Assembly: GCA_016785225.1 (NCBI GenBank)
Contig: JAFBJZ010000935.1
Span: forward strand, 372,001-436,000
Direction of reading: 5' to 3'
Source: Psettodes erumei
Taxonomy: Eukaryota > Chordata > Actinopteri > Pleuronectiformes > Psettodidae
Length of the DNA stretch: 64,000 nucleotides
In this document: positions 35,895 to 47,754 of the stretch, piece by piece
Position numbering within the stretch: position 1 is the first letter of the stretch
Layout: every line of letters begins with the position of its first letter
The notes under the pieces: generated by a model
Database searches by the model: none
What the model saw: only the letters and a program-made list of their open reading frames with translations
Told to the model about the DNA's origin: nothing
Translations under genes and position numbers: made by a program

Positions 35895-37127
35895 ATGGCT
35901 GCGCAAGTGGCATCGGCTCCGACCAGAACTAATAACAAAAATAAGAAATTATCCAGCGGTTTGGGTCCGGAGCTCAATTCGGGGAAATCCGGAGGAGGCG
36001 GGACCGTACAGCGAACTGGACCGATGCTGGGTGCCGGAGATGGGACTCTGAATAATGTAGACCATCACCGCCGAAACGAGCTCAACATGGTCCATTCAAC
36101 TTCCACGACTCACAACGCTCCGGACGGCCGCGACAAGGATGGGAATAACCTAACGTCCGCCGCGGCGTCGACTAACTCCACCACTTCCTCGATGGAAACG
36201 GGTTTGATTGCGAACCACAAGCTGAAATGCGTGGGGAGCGGAGATCCCCCTCAGTCCCAGCCGCTGCCTCAGCAGCAGCAGCCGCCGCCGCAGTTCGGCC
36301 AATTTGCGCCACATCAGCAGCGACAGATCCAAAGTAATAACAGCGCCAATAACAACGGCCAGGGTCCCCGTGGGGACCGGGGTATGGATCACCAGCACCA
36401 CGGTGGCAAGGAGAACCTGTTGGGGGGCCAGGGGGAGCCACAGCAGCACCACATGCCGGGGAAAGGTGAGGGGGACCTCACCTGTAAACCCGCGGAGAGG
36501 ATGACGAGTGCCAGGTACGAACACGCGAACTTGGGGCCAACTACTAACAACTCTGAGTTTAATAACAACTATTACACTCCGAGGCCCTGTTACGAGCAAC
36601 ATGGCGGACAGCAGCAACAAAGCAGTGGGATGGGGATAACGCACTCCTCGGCGCATAACAGCATGGAGAACTCCCACGAAGCAGGGTTCCACAACAGCCA
36701 GTACAACCAGTACCCGGCGTACCGCGGGGGCTACGGCGGCGGGGCCTACGGGATGATGGCCCCCTCCGGATGCCGGCAACCTGGGAGCATGATGATGGGC
36801 AGCAACTCCTCAGGAAGCCACGGCAAGTCTCCCCTGGGAGCCGGTTCGGGTGGCTTTCAGAGGTTCCCGGGACAAAACCAACAACAGCATCCCTCGGGGT
36901 CCACCCCGACCCTCAACCAGCTGCTGACGTCCCCCAGCCCCATGATGCGGGGTTACGGCGCTGCCTATCAAGACTACAGTGGACCTGCGGCGCAGCAGCA
37001 AGCCGGTATGGGCCTGGGGAAAGACGTGGGGCCCCAGTATGGAGCTCACGGCTGGGGAGGACAACAGAGAAACCACCCCCATTCGATGAGCCCGGGCAAC
37101 GGAGGGCAAGGCCTCGGCAGGACGCAG
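35895..37127 (+). CDS. arid1b: AT-rich interactive domain-containing protein 1B, coding exon 1
   Basis: ARID1B is a large nuclear subunit of the BAF (SWI/SNF) chromatin remodeller. Exon 1 encodes its disordered N-terminus, 411 codons here, ending in phase 0 at CAG|GTGAGT. The ATG at 35895 has A at -3 and G at +4. The start MAAQVA resembles ARID1A, but METGLIANHKLK (residues 100-111), the RYEH motif and the FNNYY stretch match ARID1B. TPTLNQLLTSPSPMM (about 337-351) and GMGLGKD (371-377) are shared landmarks of the family, and FQRFPGQNQ is ARID1B-like. The region is rich in Gln, Asn, Gly, Ser and Pro, with a short Gln run at 126-129. It lacks the long Ala, Gly, His and Gln runs of the mammalian protein, so it is shorter. 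A second fish paralogue is possible, and ARID1A is the main alternative. Confidence 0.88.
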
Positions 37128-37212
37128 GTGAGTTTTGGAAACTTCAGTCAGGCGCTCCGGTGCGCATCAGTGAACTTGAGTTTCCCCAGCACTGGTATGT
37201 CACTCATAATTA

Positions 37213-37217
<5 letters not shown>

Positions 37218-37252
<35 letters not shown>
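37218..37252. repeat. (TG)n microsatellite just inside arid1b intron 1
   Basis: GT dinucleotides start 90 bases after the exon 1 donor. Confidence 0.95.
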
Positions 37253-38087
37253 GACCACAAATACAGTCTCTGTGCCTCCGAGAAGCCCCAGTAGCTACTG
37301 TACGTGCTGAAGTTTGAATGTGAATTATGCGAAAATGACATGGGTTAATATTGATTGATTGTTTTTTTTATCGAGGGGATTTTATGGCGAAGTTAACTCG
37401 GTACATGTGCAGAATTTCTACTCGTATAAACGTGGAGCTACACGAGCTTTGGTATGACAGAGTGAGGGGAGAAAACCTGCATTTATTTATCAGAAACGCT
37501 CCGGCGACGACGCTGCTTAAATTCGCCTCAAAATAATTGAAGGGCTGCATCGGACTGCGTGTTGTCTGTGGCCGTATTTCTCGCGGTTAACGTTTCAGCC
37601 GCGTCGTGGTGGCTTAAAACGCGGCATTGGCGCGGGGCACATTCACCTCTCTCTGCCGACGTGGTGTCAGACACGTTGCGAAACGCCCAGTTTAGAGGAC
37701 GTGTTGTGTTCGAGGCGCTCGTCGAACAAAGTGAACATATTCCTATAGAAAACGTACGCGGACACTCAGTGAGAAACGCGGTCGCTCTGTGATATTTCCG
37801 AGCTCCCGAGTTTGTTTTCCTGATTTTGAAGAAAGGAAATAAAATAAAATAAAAAATAAAAATCACACGGGCACCGCGAAGACCGCATGTGAGTGCGCTC
37901 CGTGTGGAGCCGGAGCGCTTCTGTGCGCCTCGTTTATTCCCATGCAGCTCGGCTCAGGATTTAAATAGTGGAGGGTAAACTGGCTTAACAGCTCTCTGTA
38001 CTTCTGCCTCACAGTTGACACCCAGTCTGCCATCTGATTGGCTCCCCGTGGCCCCCGCTGGGCATCCTGCATTTACAAGGGGGAGAG

Positions 38088-38107
38088 ATAAAAAAAAAAA
38101 AAAAAAA
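38088..38107. repeat. poly(A) tract
   Basis: About 20 A residues in arid1b intron 1; no adjoining retroposon body was recognised. Confidence 0.8.
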
Positions 38108-40572
38108 CCCGGAGGATTCTTGCAGCGGTCTTTGGACATGGCGCTGTTGTGATGCTGCATTCACGTCCTAAGGGAATACTCCAGACTTGGAGGCCTTCCA
38201 ACGCAATAATTGAGGTTTTATGAAGGTTTAAGGCTGCTCCTGATAATGAACAGATATACTAAAACGTAGCAAGGTCAGCCCTCAGGGAAGAATTGATCAG
38301 TTGCTTTCATGTGGAGTTACGATCAAATTACTTTAGAATGAAATTACTTGTTACGTGTCGCGGCCCGCGCCATTTTGCCTGTTCTACTTGCTATAAATTC
38401 ATAATGCACAGAAATCTCACGCCGTTATCTTTTACACACAGTGGTAATGCACTGTAAAACTGCGTGTGCTTTGTTGAAATAGAAGGAGAGGCTCACTTCT
38501 TCCGGAGGCACTCCACATTCACAGTTTTACATAACAGCCCCCGAAGCGGACTTTTGCTGCACTGCTGCAGCTGGGCTCCCATGCCTTGCTCAAGGGCACT
38601 CGAGCTGTAACGGTGGAGGAGAGGAAGCAAAGGGTTACTAATTATTCAACTGTTTTTTTGGGGGGGAGAGCTGCGGGGCTGCATTCAGGGGGGCCCTGGC
38701 TGAAACACGGCTCGTGTGAGCGGTGTGCAGCTCTGCAGGCAGGGGACGGAGCGGCTGCCGGTTCACAACCCCGACCCCAAACGTCGCGGTGCTGTTTCCG
38801 CAGGCAGAGCTGTTGTTCCGCAGTCGTTTTCTTTGCTCTGGATGCGCTGAATTACGCGCACTGCTGGGTGGCACATCTGGACGACTGGGGCGCCCGCTCC
38901 TCACCGCGGCCTCTCGCCAAACAAAAGCAGTTCATTAACCCACATTGTTCCAATCAAGGGCAATTTGCGTTGGGCTGCCGGAGAAATGAGGTGAACGCTT
39001 CAGCGTGGGAAGCTTGGCTGCCGAATCGATTGTAGTCCAATTACGCGCTGGTAACGTGGTCACCTGCAGTAATCTCACTCCTTGCTTTGATAATTGGTAG
39101 TGATTGTGTGCCGGTAGCAGTCAAAAACGTACATTTATGTGTCGTGCCATATGATTCACACTATCGAGGCTCTTAAACAAATCTCACTTTTTTACATTTC
39201 ATGCTGCAAATGTTTCCTGTTTTTTTTTTTTTTTTTGCAGTTTCCCACTTTAGGAGCGAGTGCGTGCGCCGCTGTGTGTTTTCTCGACTCTACCAACATT
39301 TCTGCGGCGGTATATTCACGCAACAAAAGCCCCATGTTTAATTCATATTTGGGAGCTGCGCTGACAGGCAGTGTGAGAAAGGCGAGCGGTGTAGTGCATA
39401 ATACTGCCTCCAAATTGGCCCCGTGATATGACTGCGCTTCACTTCAGAGCGCGTTTGGTCGGAGCGCGCCTCTGTCACCTGTTGGCACAGTTTCCCCCCG
39501 CTTTCAAATTCAATTTCCCTCCCTGCTGCCTCTCTTCAGGAGCGAGCTGTGAGCGAAACAAGTGCGCCTCATTTACACCGCTGCCCCCCCCCACACACAC
39601 ACACACACCTTACTTGTCTGGCCACTCACCAAAAATGAAAACAGAGCCCCAGCACTGTTTGTGTGCGCACACATGAACGATGCGTGTGATGTGTGTTATT
39701 TAGAGGTGCGTGTTGAATCCGCCCTCATCACAATGACGTTGCCCCAGTTTTTCAAATTACCGTGGCCCATTTGATTGAGGGGAAAACAGAACGATGTTCA
39801 TTGTGCGACCCTCTGCGTGTTTATCTGCGCTTCAGCTGCTTTAAATCCAGGTCGATCCTACTCTGCACACGTTTGCGTTTTGTGTCGGGGGTTTTTTTGT
39901 GCCGTCCTCACCTACAGCGCGTGCGGGCCTAATGACTTATTTAAGTTCACGTCATAAATGAAACAGTGTTTTCTGTCTCATCCCATATGTTCAACAAGGA
40001 TCTGTCTGTTATCCACTAATCAAAAACACACACGGCACGCCAAGAGAACAATAAAAGTAATTAGTAGATAACAATGAGGGGGCCGCGCAAGTTGGAAATA
40101 GAGTGTTGTTGCTTAGATAATTACAGCAGCAGCTCGTTTCAAATCTGACCTAATAAAACAAAACTTGAATGGATATGTACAGTTTCTACTAATTTATCAC
40201 TATTGCGCTCATTTTTGTGCCTTTTTTTTGTTTTTTGTTTTTTTAGAACTGAAATCAAAGCTGAGTAGCTCCACATATCACAGACCAGACCCAGTCCCAG
40301 CCTTGGTAATGTGCTTACCTTGAAATGATCCCCTCTCGCCGTGCTCTCCGGTGCATACTGTTTACATTTCTCTCCTATGAATTATTAGTGTGATACGAAC
40401 AAAGACTTTATAATGGGAGCTATGCATCAATGTCACTTTGCATTATGCGGCTATCTCGGGGAGCCTTGTGCATAGTGATGGGCCGGACTGTGGCTGCTGG
40501 AATTTAATTTACGCTGCATGTTCTGCATGGGCCCGACAGCCCGTGGGGTCCGGTCAGGAAGTGACCGCGCAG

Positions 40573-40700
40573 GTGTGTGCGTGTGTGTGTGTGCGTGTGC
40601 GCACTTTGTTTTTACTCATGTGTGCATGTGTGTGTCCTTGAGCATGTGTGTCTCTTCTCTCTGTCTCTCTGTTCTGTGTGTGTGTGTGTGTGTGTGTGTT
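40573..40700. repeat. two (TG)n tracts with TC-rich spacer
   Basis: Imperfect GT tract at about 40573-40600 and a cleaner one at about 40675-40700. Confidence 0.85.
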
Positions 40701-42036
40701 GAGGCAGGAGCGGGCCAAAGCCCCTTCGTCAGCACTAAGCAATCCAACCTCAACCCCGCCTCTCTCTGCCCCCCCACCCCCCATCCCTCAGTCGTTTCGT
40801 TTGCTTGTGTTGTTTTGTTTACATCTCTGTCTTGGCCAGCCAGCGCGGTGCTGATTAGCAACACCAGAGTGAAATTTTAATTTGCTCTGTTGCGTCCGAT
40901 AAGGACCTCATGCGGCGTTTTTCATCTTCCTTGGATGAAACACAGAGCCTGCTTAGGTAATTGGCAGGCCGGGGTTGTCCCTGGTCTGCACAAGGCTTCC
41001 ACAAAACTCCATTTAATTCTGATTTTGAAAAATAATTAACATTTAAAAAAAAAAAGAGGCAAGTGTCCAGTTGCAATGCTGGCCGTATTATTAGCTGGCT
41101 AATGAAATAATTGTAGTTTTTCTGCCCGGCCCCACTGTGCACTCACAACACCCCCCGGAGCCCGAGGGTGACGTGTAAACGCCCCCAAAGAAAAGGATTT
41201 AATTACCGTGGCAGGCGTTGATTGGGTGTCAGCTGTTTCTCAGTTCCGTCTTATCCGGACCGTCCGTGTCAGGAGGGAGCAGAAAAATCAAAACCGAAGC
41301 AATTTTGAGGAAGAAAGTTAATTGTCCGCGCGGGAGAATTTGACTTTTCCGTGTGAGTGAGGTGCAGTCTGAGGCCTTCCCGGATTTGATTTGACTGTCT
41401 TTTCAATTTCATCTCTCAACCTTATTTAATCTGTGAGTGCAGCGGTGGATCCCACTCAGGATGACCGTCTGTGAGAGCTAAAGCTGCCCTCTGGCATTCT
41501 GGGATTTGTAGGATTTATCACAGGCCTGCTATGGCGTCAGACGCAGCTACAGACGCAGTTACAGATGCAGCGCTTTCTTCCTTTATTTCACAGGGTTCGG
41601 CAGATTAAACAAACGCGCCTCTGTTGCTATTCACAGTGTTTATTACGGCGCCGTCTAATTCGGTCTCGTGTCATTTTTTTTGCAATGATTTCCTTAATGG
41701 AATCATCATTTGTCTTTTCACTCTCAGTAGGTCACAATTTGCATAAACACACTCGCGTGGAGACTTTGTTGGCGGCCCGTGATGCAGAAACGCAGGCGTT
41801 ATTTGCAGTGAGTCACATGGACGGCTGCTGACTTCTCAGGAATGGGCTTGGCTGAGTTTGGGGGGGGGTCAGTATCTGAACTCTGGCAAATGTCAGCGCA
41901 GTCAGAAACCACTCCCTCTGGATCTCACCCGGCTTCAGCCCTGTGAGCGATGTGAGGAAGAAGTAGTATTTACAACATGTTGCCCCCCCCCAGACACATA
42001 CACACAAATATTTTGGCTTCCTTTCTCACTTTAATA

Positions 42037-42062
42037 GTGTGTGTGTGTGTGTGTGTGTGTGT
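42037..42062. repeat. (TG)n microsatellite
   Basis: Uninterrupted GT dinucleotides. Confidence 0.95.
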
Positions 42063-43153
42063 ATGGCTGGCAGCGAGCCAGAGCTCGTGATGACGGCGGG
42101 TGCTGCGGTGGCGCCCCCAAACTCCCCACCTACCCGTCCGCAGCCACCACCGTGACCTTCACATATGCTAATTAGCCACGTGGAGCTGCTGAATGGGAGC
42201 CCCCCCCCACCTCTCTCTTCCCTTTTTCCTCGTCTGTACATCTTGTTGTCACCTGAGACGCCACCTCTTCTTCTTCTTCTTCTTTGCTTTCTTTTTAAAT
42301 GCAGTCTCTTTTTATTCGCCCCCCTGTCCTCGGCTCTCGGGGGCCGGCCCGGCCTCCCCAGGGATCAGCAGTCAGTTTAGAGATATTTAGACGGCCGGCA
42401 CACCCCATCGAATATTTATACGCCACACTGAATCCGATCCGAGGCCACGGCCGAAGCGCCGGCCTCTCCGGCCGGTCGCGCGTGGGGGGGCGCAGGAAGC
42501 GCGCGGGTCAGCCCCCGCAGAAATGAGCAATTTAGTGATTGCAGCAATTAATTCCCATTCAGAGACACAGCGTGACATTTTTAAGATCCAACCACAGCCA
42601 GCGTCGCCTTCCCCTCTTTGTATAATGCCACTAATGGTTCCACAGTTCAGCCGTACAAAGGCGATAATTGGCAGATTATCCTGGGCCTTTTTATTTTAAT
42701 TTATTTATTCATTTGAAAGAATTTAGAAGATTTTCGCTGCACAATATGTTCCATTATTTTTTTTTAATTCTTTATGGGACATACATATATTATCTAAAGT
42801 CAAAACAATAACAGGGATTTCAAACAAAGCTTAGAGGGAACGGTTAAAGCCTTTTAAAGCAAATCCCACTTTGTATTTACTGTAAGTAGACGTCTATAAG
42901 AAGCGGTTTCTGTTTCATTAGCTTTGTGTTTATTATTACAGTGTGTAACTATCAGGCTGATGTCACTTCCACTCTTCTTCATCGAGAGCATGCTGCGAAA
43001 AAATCCGACAACCTGCTGCACGACCGTGCATCTTAGGTCGCATTCAAAAAACGCCTGTTCACAAGACGCCTGTTTGTCATTGTGTGTGTGCGACTTCACA
43101 TATGAACCGCATCCTGCCACCATCCTCCCATCCTCTCACCAGCCCGCGAGAGA

Positions 43154-43210
43154 ATCATCGTCGTCGTCATCATCATCATCATCAACATGATCATCATCAT
43201 CACCATCATC
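43154..43210. repeat. (ATC)n trinucleotide repeat, interrupted
   Basis: TCA/TCG triplets with AAC, ATG and ACC interruptions. Confidence 0.9.
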
Positions 43211-43345
43211 CGTCACTTCACACATCAAAGCCTCCTCGCTCGCCTGCGACTGCAGACGGCGCGCTCCAGTCGCACGTCTGCCTGTTTGGTTTGAGTTGAT
43301 CCTAATCAGCGGTGGCACGGTGGGACAACTCGCACAACGCCGCAC

Positions 43346-43474
43346 GCACACACACACACACACACACAAACACAACCAGTCTGTGAAGCACAGAGAGACA
43401 GAAATAGATTAAAAAAAGACAACGGGAAACAGACACTTCAGATTTCACACAAACACACAGACACACACACACAC
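43346..43474. repeat. two (CA)n tracts
   Basis: CA tracts at about 43346-43369 and 43450-43474, separated by unique sequence. Confidence 0.9.
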
Positions 43475-43618
43475 GCGTGTGCTTAAATACACACAAACGT
43501 GTGCATATCTCTCTCAGTCTTTTGTGTTGGCTGGTCAACCATGTATTTTCCCAGCCACAACATGATCCTTTCATCTTTTCTCCTCTCTTAGCAAACCTAG
43601 GATTGTCCATTACAGCTC

Positions 43619-43620
<2 letters not shown>

Positions 43621-43651
<31 letters not shown>
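43621..43651. repeat. (TG)n microsatellite
   Basis: Uninterrupted GT dinucleotides. Confidence 0.95.
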
Positions 43652-43658
<7 letters not shown>

Positions 43659-43805
43659 GATGCGTTGTTGATTTATAGACGCCACTCACAGCAGGACAGC
43701 TGTGGTCACTCCTGGCCGAACGCTACCTCATTTAGATCAATTTTGTCACGACAATTTAGGAAACAACTCTGCACCACATCCTCTTCCAAAGGCGTGCACA
43801 CAATG

Positions 43806-43828
43806 ACACACACACACACACACACACA
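43806..43828. repeat. (CA)n microsatellite
   Basis: CA dinucleotides, followed by imperfect CA/CG units to about 43855. It pairs in inverted sense with the TG tract at 43621-43651. Confidence 0.9.
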
Positions 43829-45452
43829 TGCACGCACACACGCATACACGCATACATTTGTGCATATATGACACCGGTCGCTGGAGAAACTCCGTGTGCG
43901 AGAAGATGTTTGCAATTTAGCTGGTAATGCCGTGTTGCGGCGGGCGTGTTTTCTCGCCTCTGATATGGCCAGACTTGTGTTCTGCATTCCAGCCGCTCCT
44001 CCGACACAAACCGGATCAACTGGATTAGATATCGACAACAGCGGCTGAACTTTATTTCAGCGCGGCGACGCCTTATTTCCTTAAGATGTTAATTCCTCCG
44101 AAAGGGTATCGGTGAGGCTCGCGAGAGCGTTTTGTTTTGCCGTCGCGTGGTTAATCTCCCCGCGCAGCCGCGCCTTGGCGCGTGTGCAACCGTGTGCGTG
44201 TCTCAGCGAACAGCCACAGTTACTGTTGGCTAAACATGCAAAGGTTACTGTAATGTCAGGCACGTGCTGGCTGGGGGGGGGGGGCAACAATGACGCAGCG
44301 TGACTCCTCTGAAGGGAGTGGTGTTTCCAAGGAAAGCTGCCGCCGGGATGAACGACGATGCCTGAGGCTGGGGGCCCTGTTCGTTCTACCCGAGGCGGAG
44401 GCCGGCAGCTGACGTCGCTCCAACGGCGTCGGGTGCACGTGCGAACACCTCGCCGTGTGCTGAGAAAACCTCCAATCATTTGACGGGCGCTGCAGACTAA
44501 TACAGACCCTCCTGTGAAGTTTTCTTTTTTCTTTCCCCATGAGAAGCTTGAGGCTAAATTTGGCTTCAGACTCCAGATTTACTACAGTGGTAGTTTGGGA
44601 ATTGGAGGAGATAAATTTTTCCCTGGATTTTTCTAATGGAAATCGGTTGCATTTGGTTGCATTTTCCTGGCGACGAGGCCGATTGTTGGAGCAGCGTCCT
44701 TGGGCGGGAAATGACCACAGACGTGAATGCGAAGCGGCTGCTGGACTGATACTGAAGGCACGCTCTGTTGGTTGGATGTTTTATGGGGGTGGGGGCTGCA
44801 GGTCTTGCCCTCTCGCCCGCGCTGACACTCGGTACTGATAGTTTTGATAGTTGTGCGTGAGCCGCATGAGAGCAGGAGAGTCATATTCACAGTAGCGTTG
44901 TTTTTTTTTTTTATTGAGGGAGCCATTGTTTTCACTTGCAGAACGGGTTTTTTTTAATCAGTCCTTCTTTGGAAATTCCCCTCCTGTGTTGTGGTTTGCG
45001 TCGGACGCTGCAGACTCCCAAAGCTCCCACACATTTCTACAACTTTCTTTTTTATAAAAAAAATGTTTAAACACAATGGCCACATTCCAAAAAGCTGATT
45101 CATGTGTGGAAACTTCAGTAAAAATTCATATTTTCTCTGCTCTGGTTGTTTAAAGCATAAACAAGGCTTCCATCTCTCTCTACTGTTCTGTCAACCCCCC
45201 CCAATTGTTCCAAATCTCTTTCAGTCTGTCTTTTGGATGCTAGTTGTGGGTGACCTTGGCTGGTGACTACAGTGCCTACTCATTAAGTAGTAAAGATGAA
45301 TGGTTCCATTATAGCGGGGTGGGGGGTGGGGGTGGTGTGGGGGAGGGGGGAGAGCGAGCGGGGCCAATTAGTGGTAATTAACAGCGGAGAGGGCGAGGCG
45401 CGCTGGAGGGCACCCTGACCTGGACTGTGAAGGGGGCAGAGGGGAGAAGGGG

Positions 45453-45453
<1 letters not shown>

Positions 45454-45483
<30 letters not shown>
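45454..45483. repeat. (TG)n microsatellite
   Basis: Uninterrupted GT dinucleotides after a G-rich tract (45317-45360). Confidence 0.95.
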
Positions 45484-46488
45484 GAGGAATGTACGCAACA
45501 GTGTGTGAGTCAGGGAAGGTGATTATCAGTGTGTGTGTTTCAGTTATGTGATCGATGTATAAGTTTGGCACCGGTGCAGGAATGTGCACCTTGTGGTGCG
45601 TGCACTTTTTGTGTGACTGTAGGTAGGTGTTGAGGCTACAGGTGGGGGGTGGGGGGTGGGACGTGTTGTTGAGCTGAAGTTGTGTATCCGCTCTGACATT
45701 CCTGCGTGCTGAACGATGGGAAAATCACAAGGGGGATCCTGCAGTTTCCAGCACTCGGAGGTGATGGAGGTCAAGTGCCGGCGACGCCCCTCTTTGACTC
45801 TTGACCCCTGATATGTGATGTCACCCCCCCACCCCACCCCAGCCCTACCCCCCAGCTTTTTCAGTGTGGCCAGGGAGCTTGTTAGGCAGAATAAAAGGCC
45901 TTGAAATGCCAAGCCGATATACTGTCGGCGCTAATGAACATTTTGTGATGATTCTTTTTCTTAATTGGGTTTTTTGTGCTGATCTGCAATATTTTAGCAT
46001 CTCTGCATCAAGGAGAAATTCAAGGTTGTTCTCTGAGAGATACCCTTACGCTGTCTCTTCCTCAGCAGCTGCGCTGGATTTATTCAACCCCCACTCCCCC
46101 CACCCCCCTTTTTTCAGTTCTTGGGTGAAATTGTCACAGCCGTGTAATCCTTTGGGTGCCACTAGCTGGGAGACTTAACACGTGTGTTTCCAGCGAGGGC
46201 GACTGAACAGTGAAGTGGCACCGGGTCTTCCGTCCAGCGTGGAAATCTTGGCCAGTCAATAAAGAAATGTTCAATATACTGTCACTTTAACAAACATGGA
46301 GCAACGGGCCGTTAGTGACAGAGAGCGTTTGCAAAGGCTGCGACATTTTTTTTAAAGGTATTTTGCAAAGTGCTGCTTTCAGGGCCCCTGAAATTGCAAT
46401 GCCTGGTAAATGGATGGTTTGAGGAGTATACAATGTATTAGAAGTCAATTGTGCATGGGAGGGCCTATTTTCCATATCGCTAGCTGAA

Positions 46489-46491
<3 letters not shown>

Positions 46492-46543
<52 letters not shown>
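46492..46543. repeat. (TG)n microsatellite, longest pure tract in the window
   Basis: Fifty-two bases of uninterrupted GT. Confidence 0.95.
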
Positions 46544-46545
<2 letters not shown>

Positions 46546-46662
46546 CTGGTTGCATCTCTTGTGGTGCACACATTGAGGTTGTACATGCCCCTGCTCCGTC
46601 TATTCCCCTGTTGCTTCATTGTCTCTTGGGTCCATCCTGTGCAGGTTTTTACTGCATGGTGG

Positions 46663-46665
<3 letters not shown>

Positions 46666-46699
<34 letters not shown>
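46666..46699. repeat. (TG)n microsatellite
   Basis: Uninterrupted GT, 120 bases after the tract at 46492-46543 and in the same sense. Confidence 0.95.
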
Positions 46700-46700
<1 letters not shown>

Positions 46701-47354
46701 ATGCGTGTATGGTGGGGGGTTACACTGTAGGGGCAGTGGTATACATCAGAAACCATTACCCATAATGGCCCTTTCCCCCACACCCTGCGTATCCATTCCC
46801 TTTCCCTCCTCTGACATTTATTTTATGACAGCTTACATATCAAATATTTAAATAAACAGAATCAGGGGTGGAGGGGGGGCTGAGGCTGAGGTTTACCCGA
46901 GGGGGTGGGGGGGACACATGCAACGGGCCGAGAGGAAGGGGATGGATGATGACATTCATTTCCGAAACAAGGAACGAAGAAAAAAAAAAAAAGCTGCGGC
47001 GATGGAGAGGAAGGGGGAGAAAAAAAATGCTTCGCTTGGCTCCAATCAAAGCGGGCGGAGGAGGGCGGCGGCAGTGACAAACGGTTGTGTACGCACGTGC
47101 GCGTGCATCGTCGCATGGGCTCATCCGTCAGTGTTTCCCGGGGACGCAGAAGGACGTGGGGGAAGGCCCCGGTGGCTCGTAAAAAGCAGTCCGCCGCGCC
47201 GACGCGATATCAATCGCGCCGCAGCCGCCAAGGAGATCAGAGCGCGACGCGACGTGCGGAAAGGAAATAAAACAACAACAAGGAAAGAACAGTGCGACGC
47301 AGCAACGAGAGGAGGCGTAGAACAAAAGAAAGGACAGGGAGGGAGATGAAGGTG

Positions 47355-47377
47355 AGGAGGAGGAGGAGGAGGAGGAA
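47355..47377. repeat. (GGA)n microsatellite
   Basis: Seven GGA triplets. Confidence 0.9.
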
Positions 47378-47473
47378 GATTTATCTCCGGCTTCCTCGGG
47401 AGGGGAAGATGGAGAGAAGGCAGGATGAAAGTGTGAAGGGGAGAGGAGGCGAATGAAGGGGATAAGGAGAGAA

Positions 47474-47475
<2 letters not shown>

Positions 47476-47514
<39 letters not shown>

Positions 47515-47527
47515 AATATATATATAT
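47476..47527. repeat. (TG)n followed by (TA)n
   Basis: GT dinucleotides to 47511, then TATAAATATATATATAT to 47527. Confidence 0.95.
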
Positions 47528-47732
47528 GTGGAGAGACAGAGTGGTCCTGGGGTGCAGGCGGCCAGTCTTGCTGGCTGGCGTCGGCGGGAGGCCCATTACT
47601 GTCAGGCTAATCTTAAAATAATTAATTGCGAAGTCGACGCTTTTTAAAGAGTATTGTAATTGAATCCTAAATTAGGCTTGGGAAAGGGGACGCGTCCTGC
47701 TTTGCTGCAAGTCTGTTCCCATTCTGCCGTCA

Positions 47733-47754
47733 AACACACACACACACACACACA
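47733..47754. repeat. (CA)n microsatellite
   Basis: Uninterrupted CA dinucleotides. Confidence 0.9.

Noticed and set aside
37128..37310. Continuation of arid1b exon 1 frame past the donor
   Set aside because: It reads into the intron and the (TG)n tract; the consensus donor at 37127/37128 and the in-frame join to exon 2 are much better supported.
43154..43210. (ATC)n array considered as a CRISPR-like or structured repeat
   Set aside because: Units are three bases with no spacers; it is an ordinary microsatellite in a vertebrate intron.
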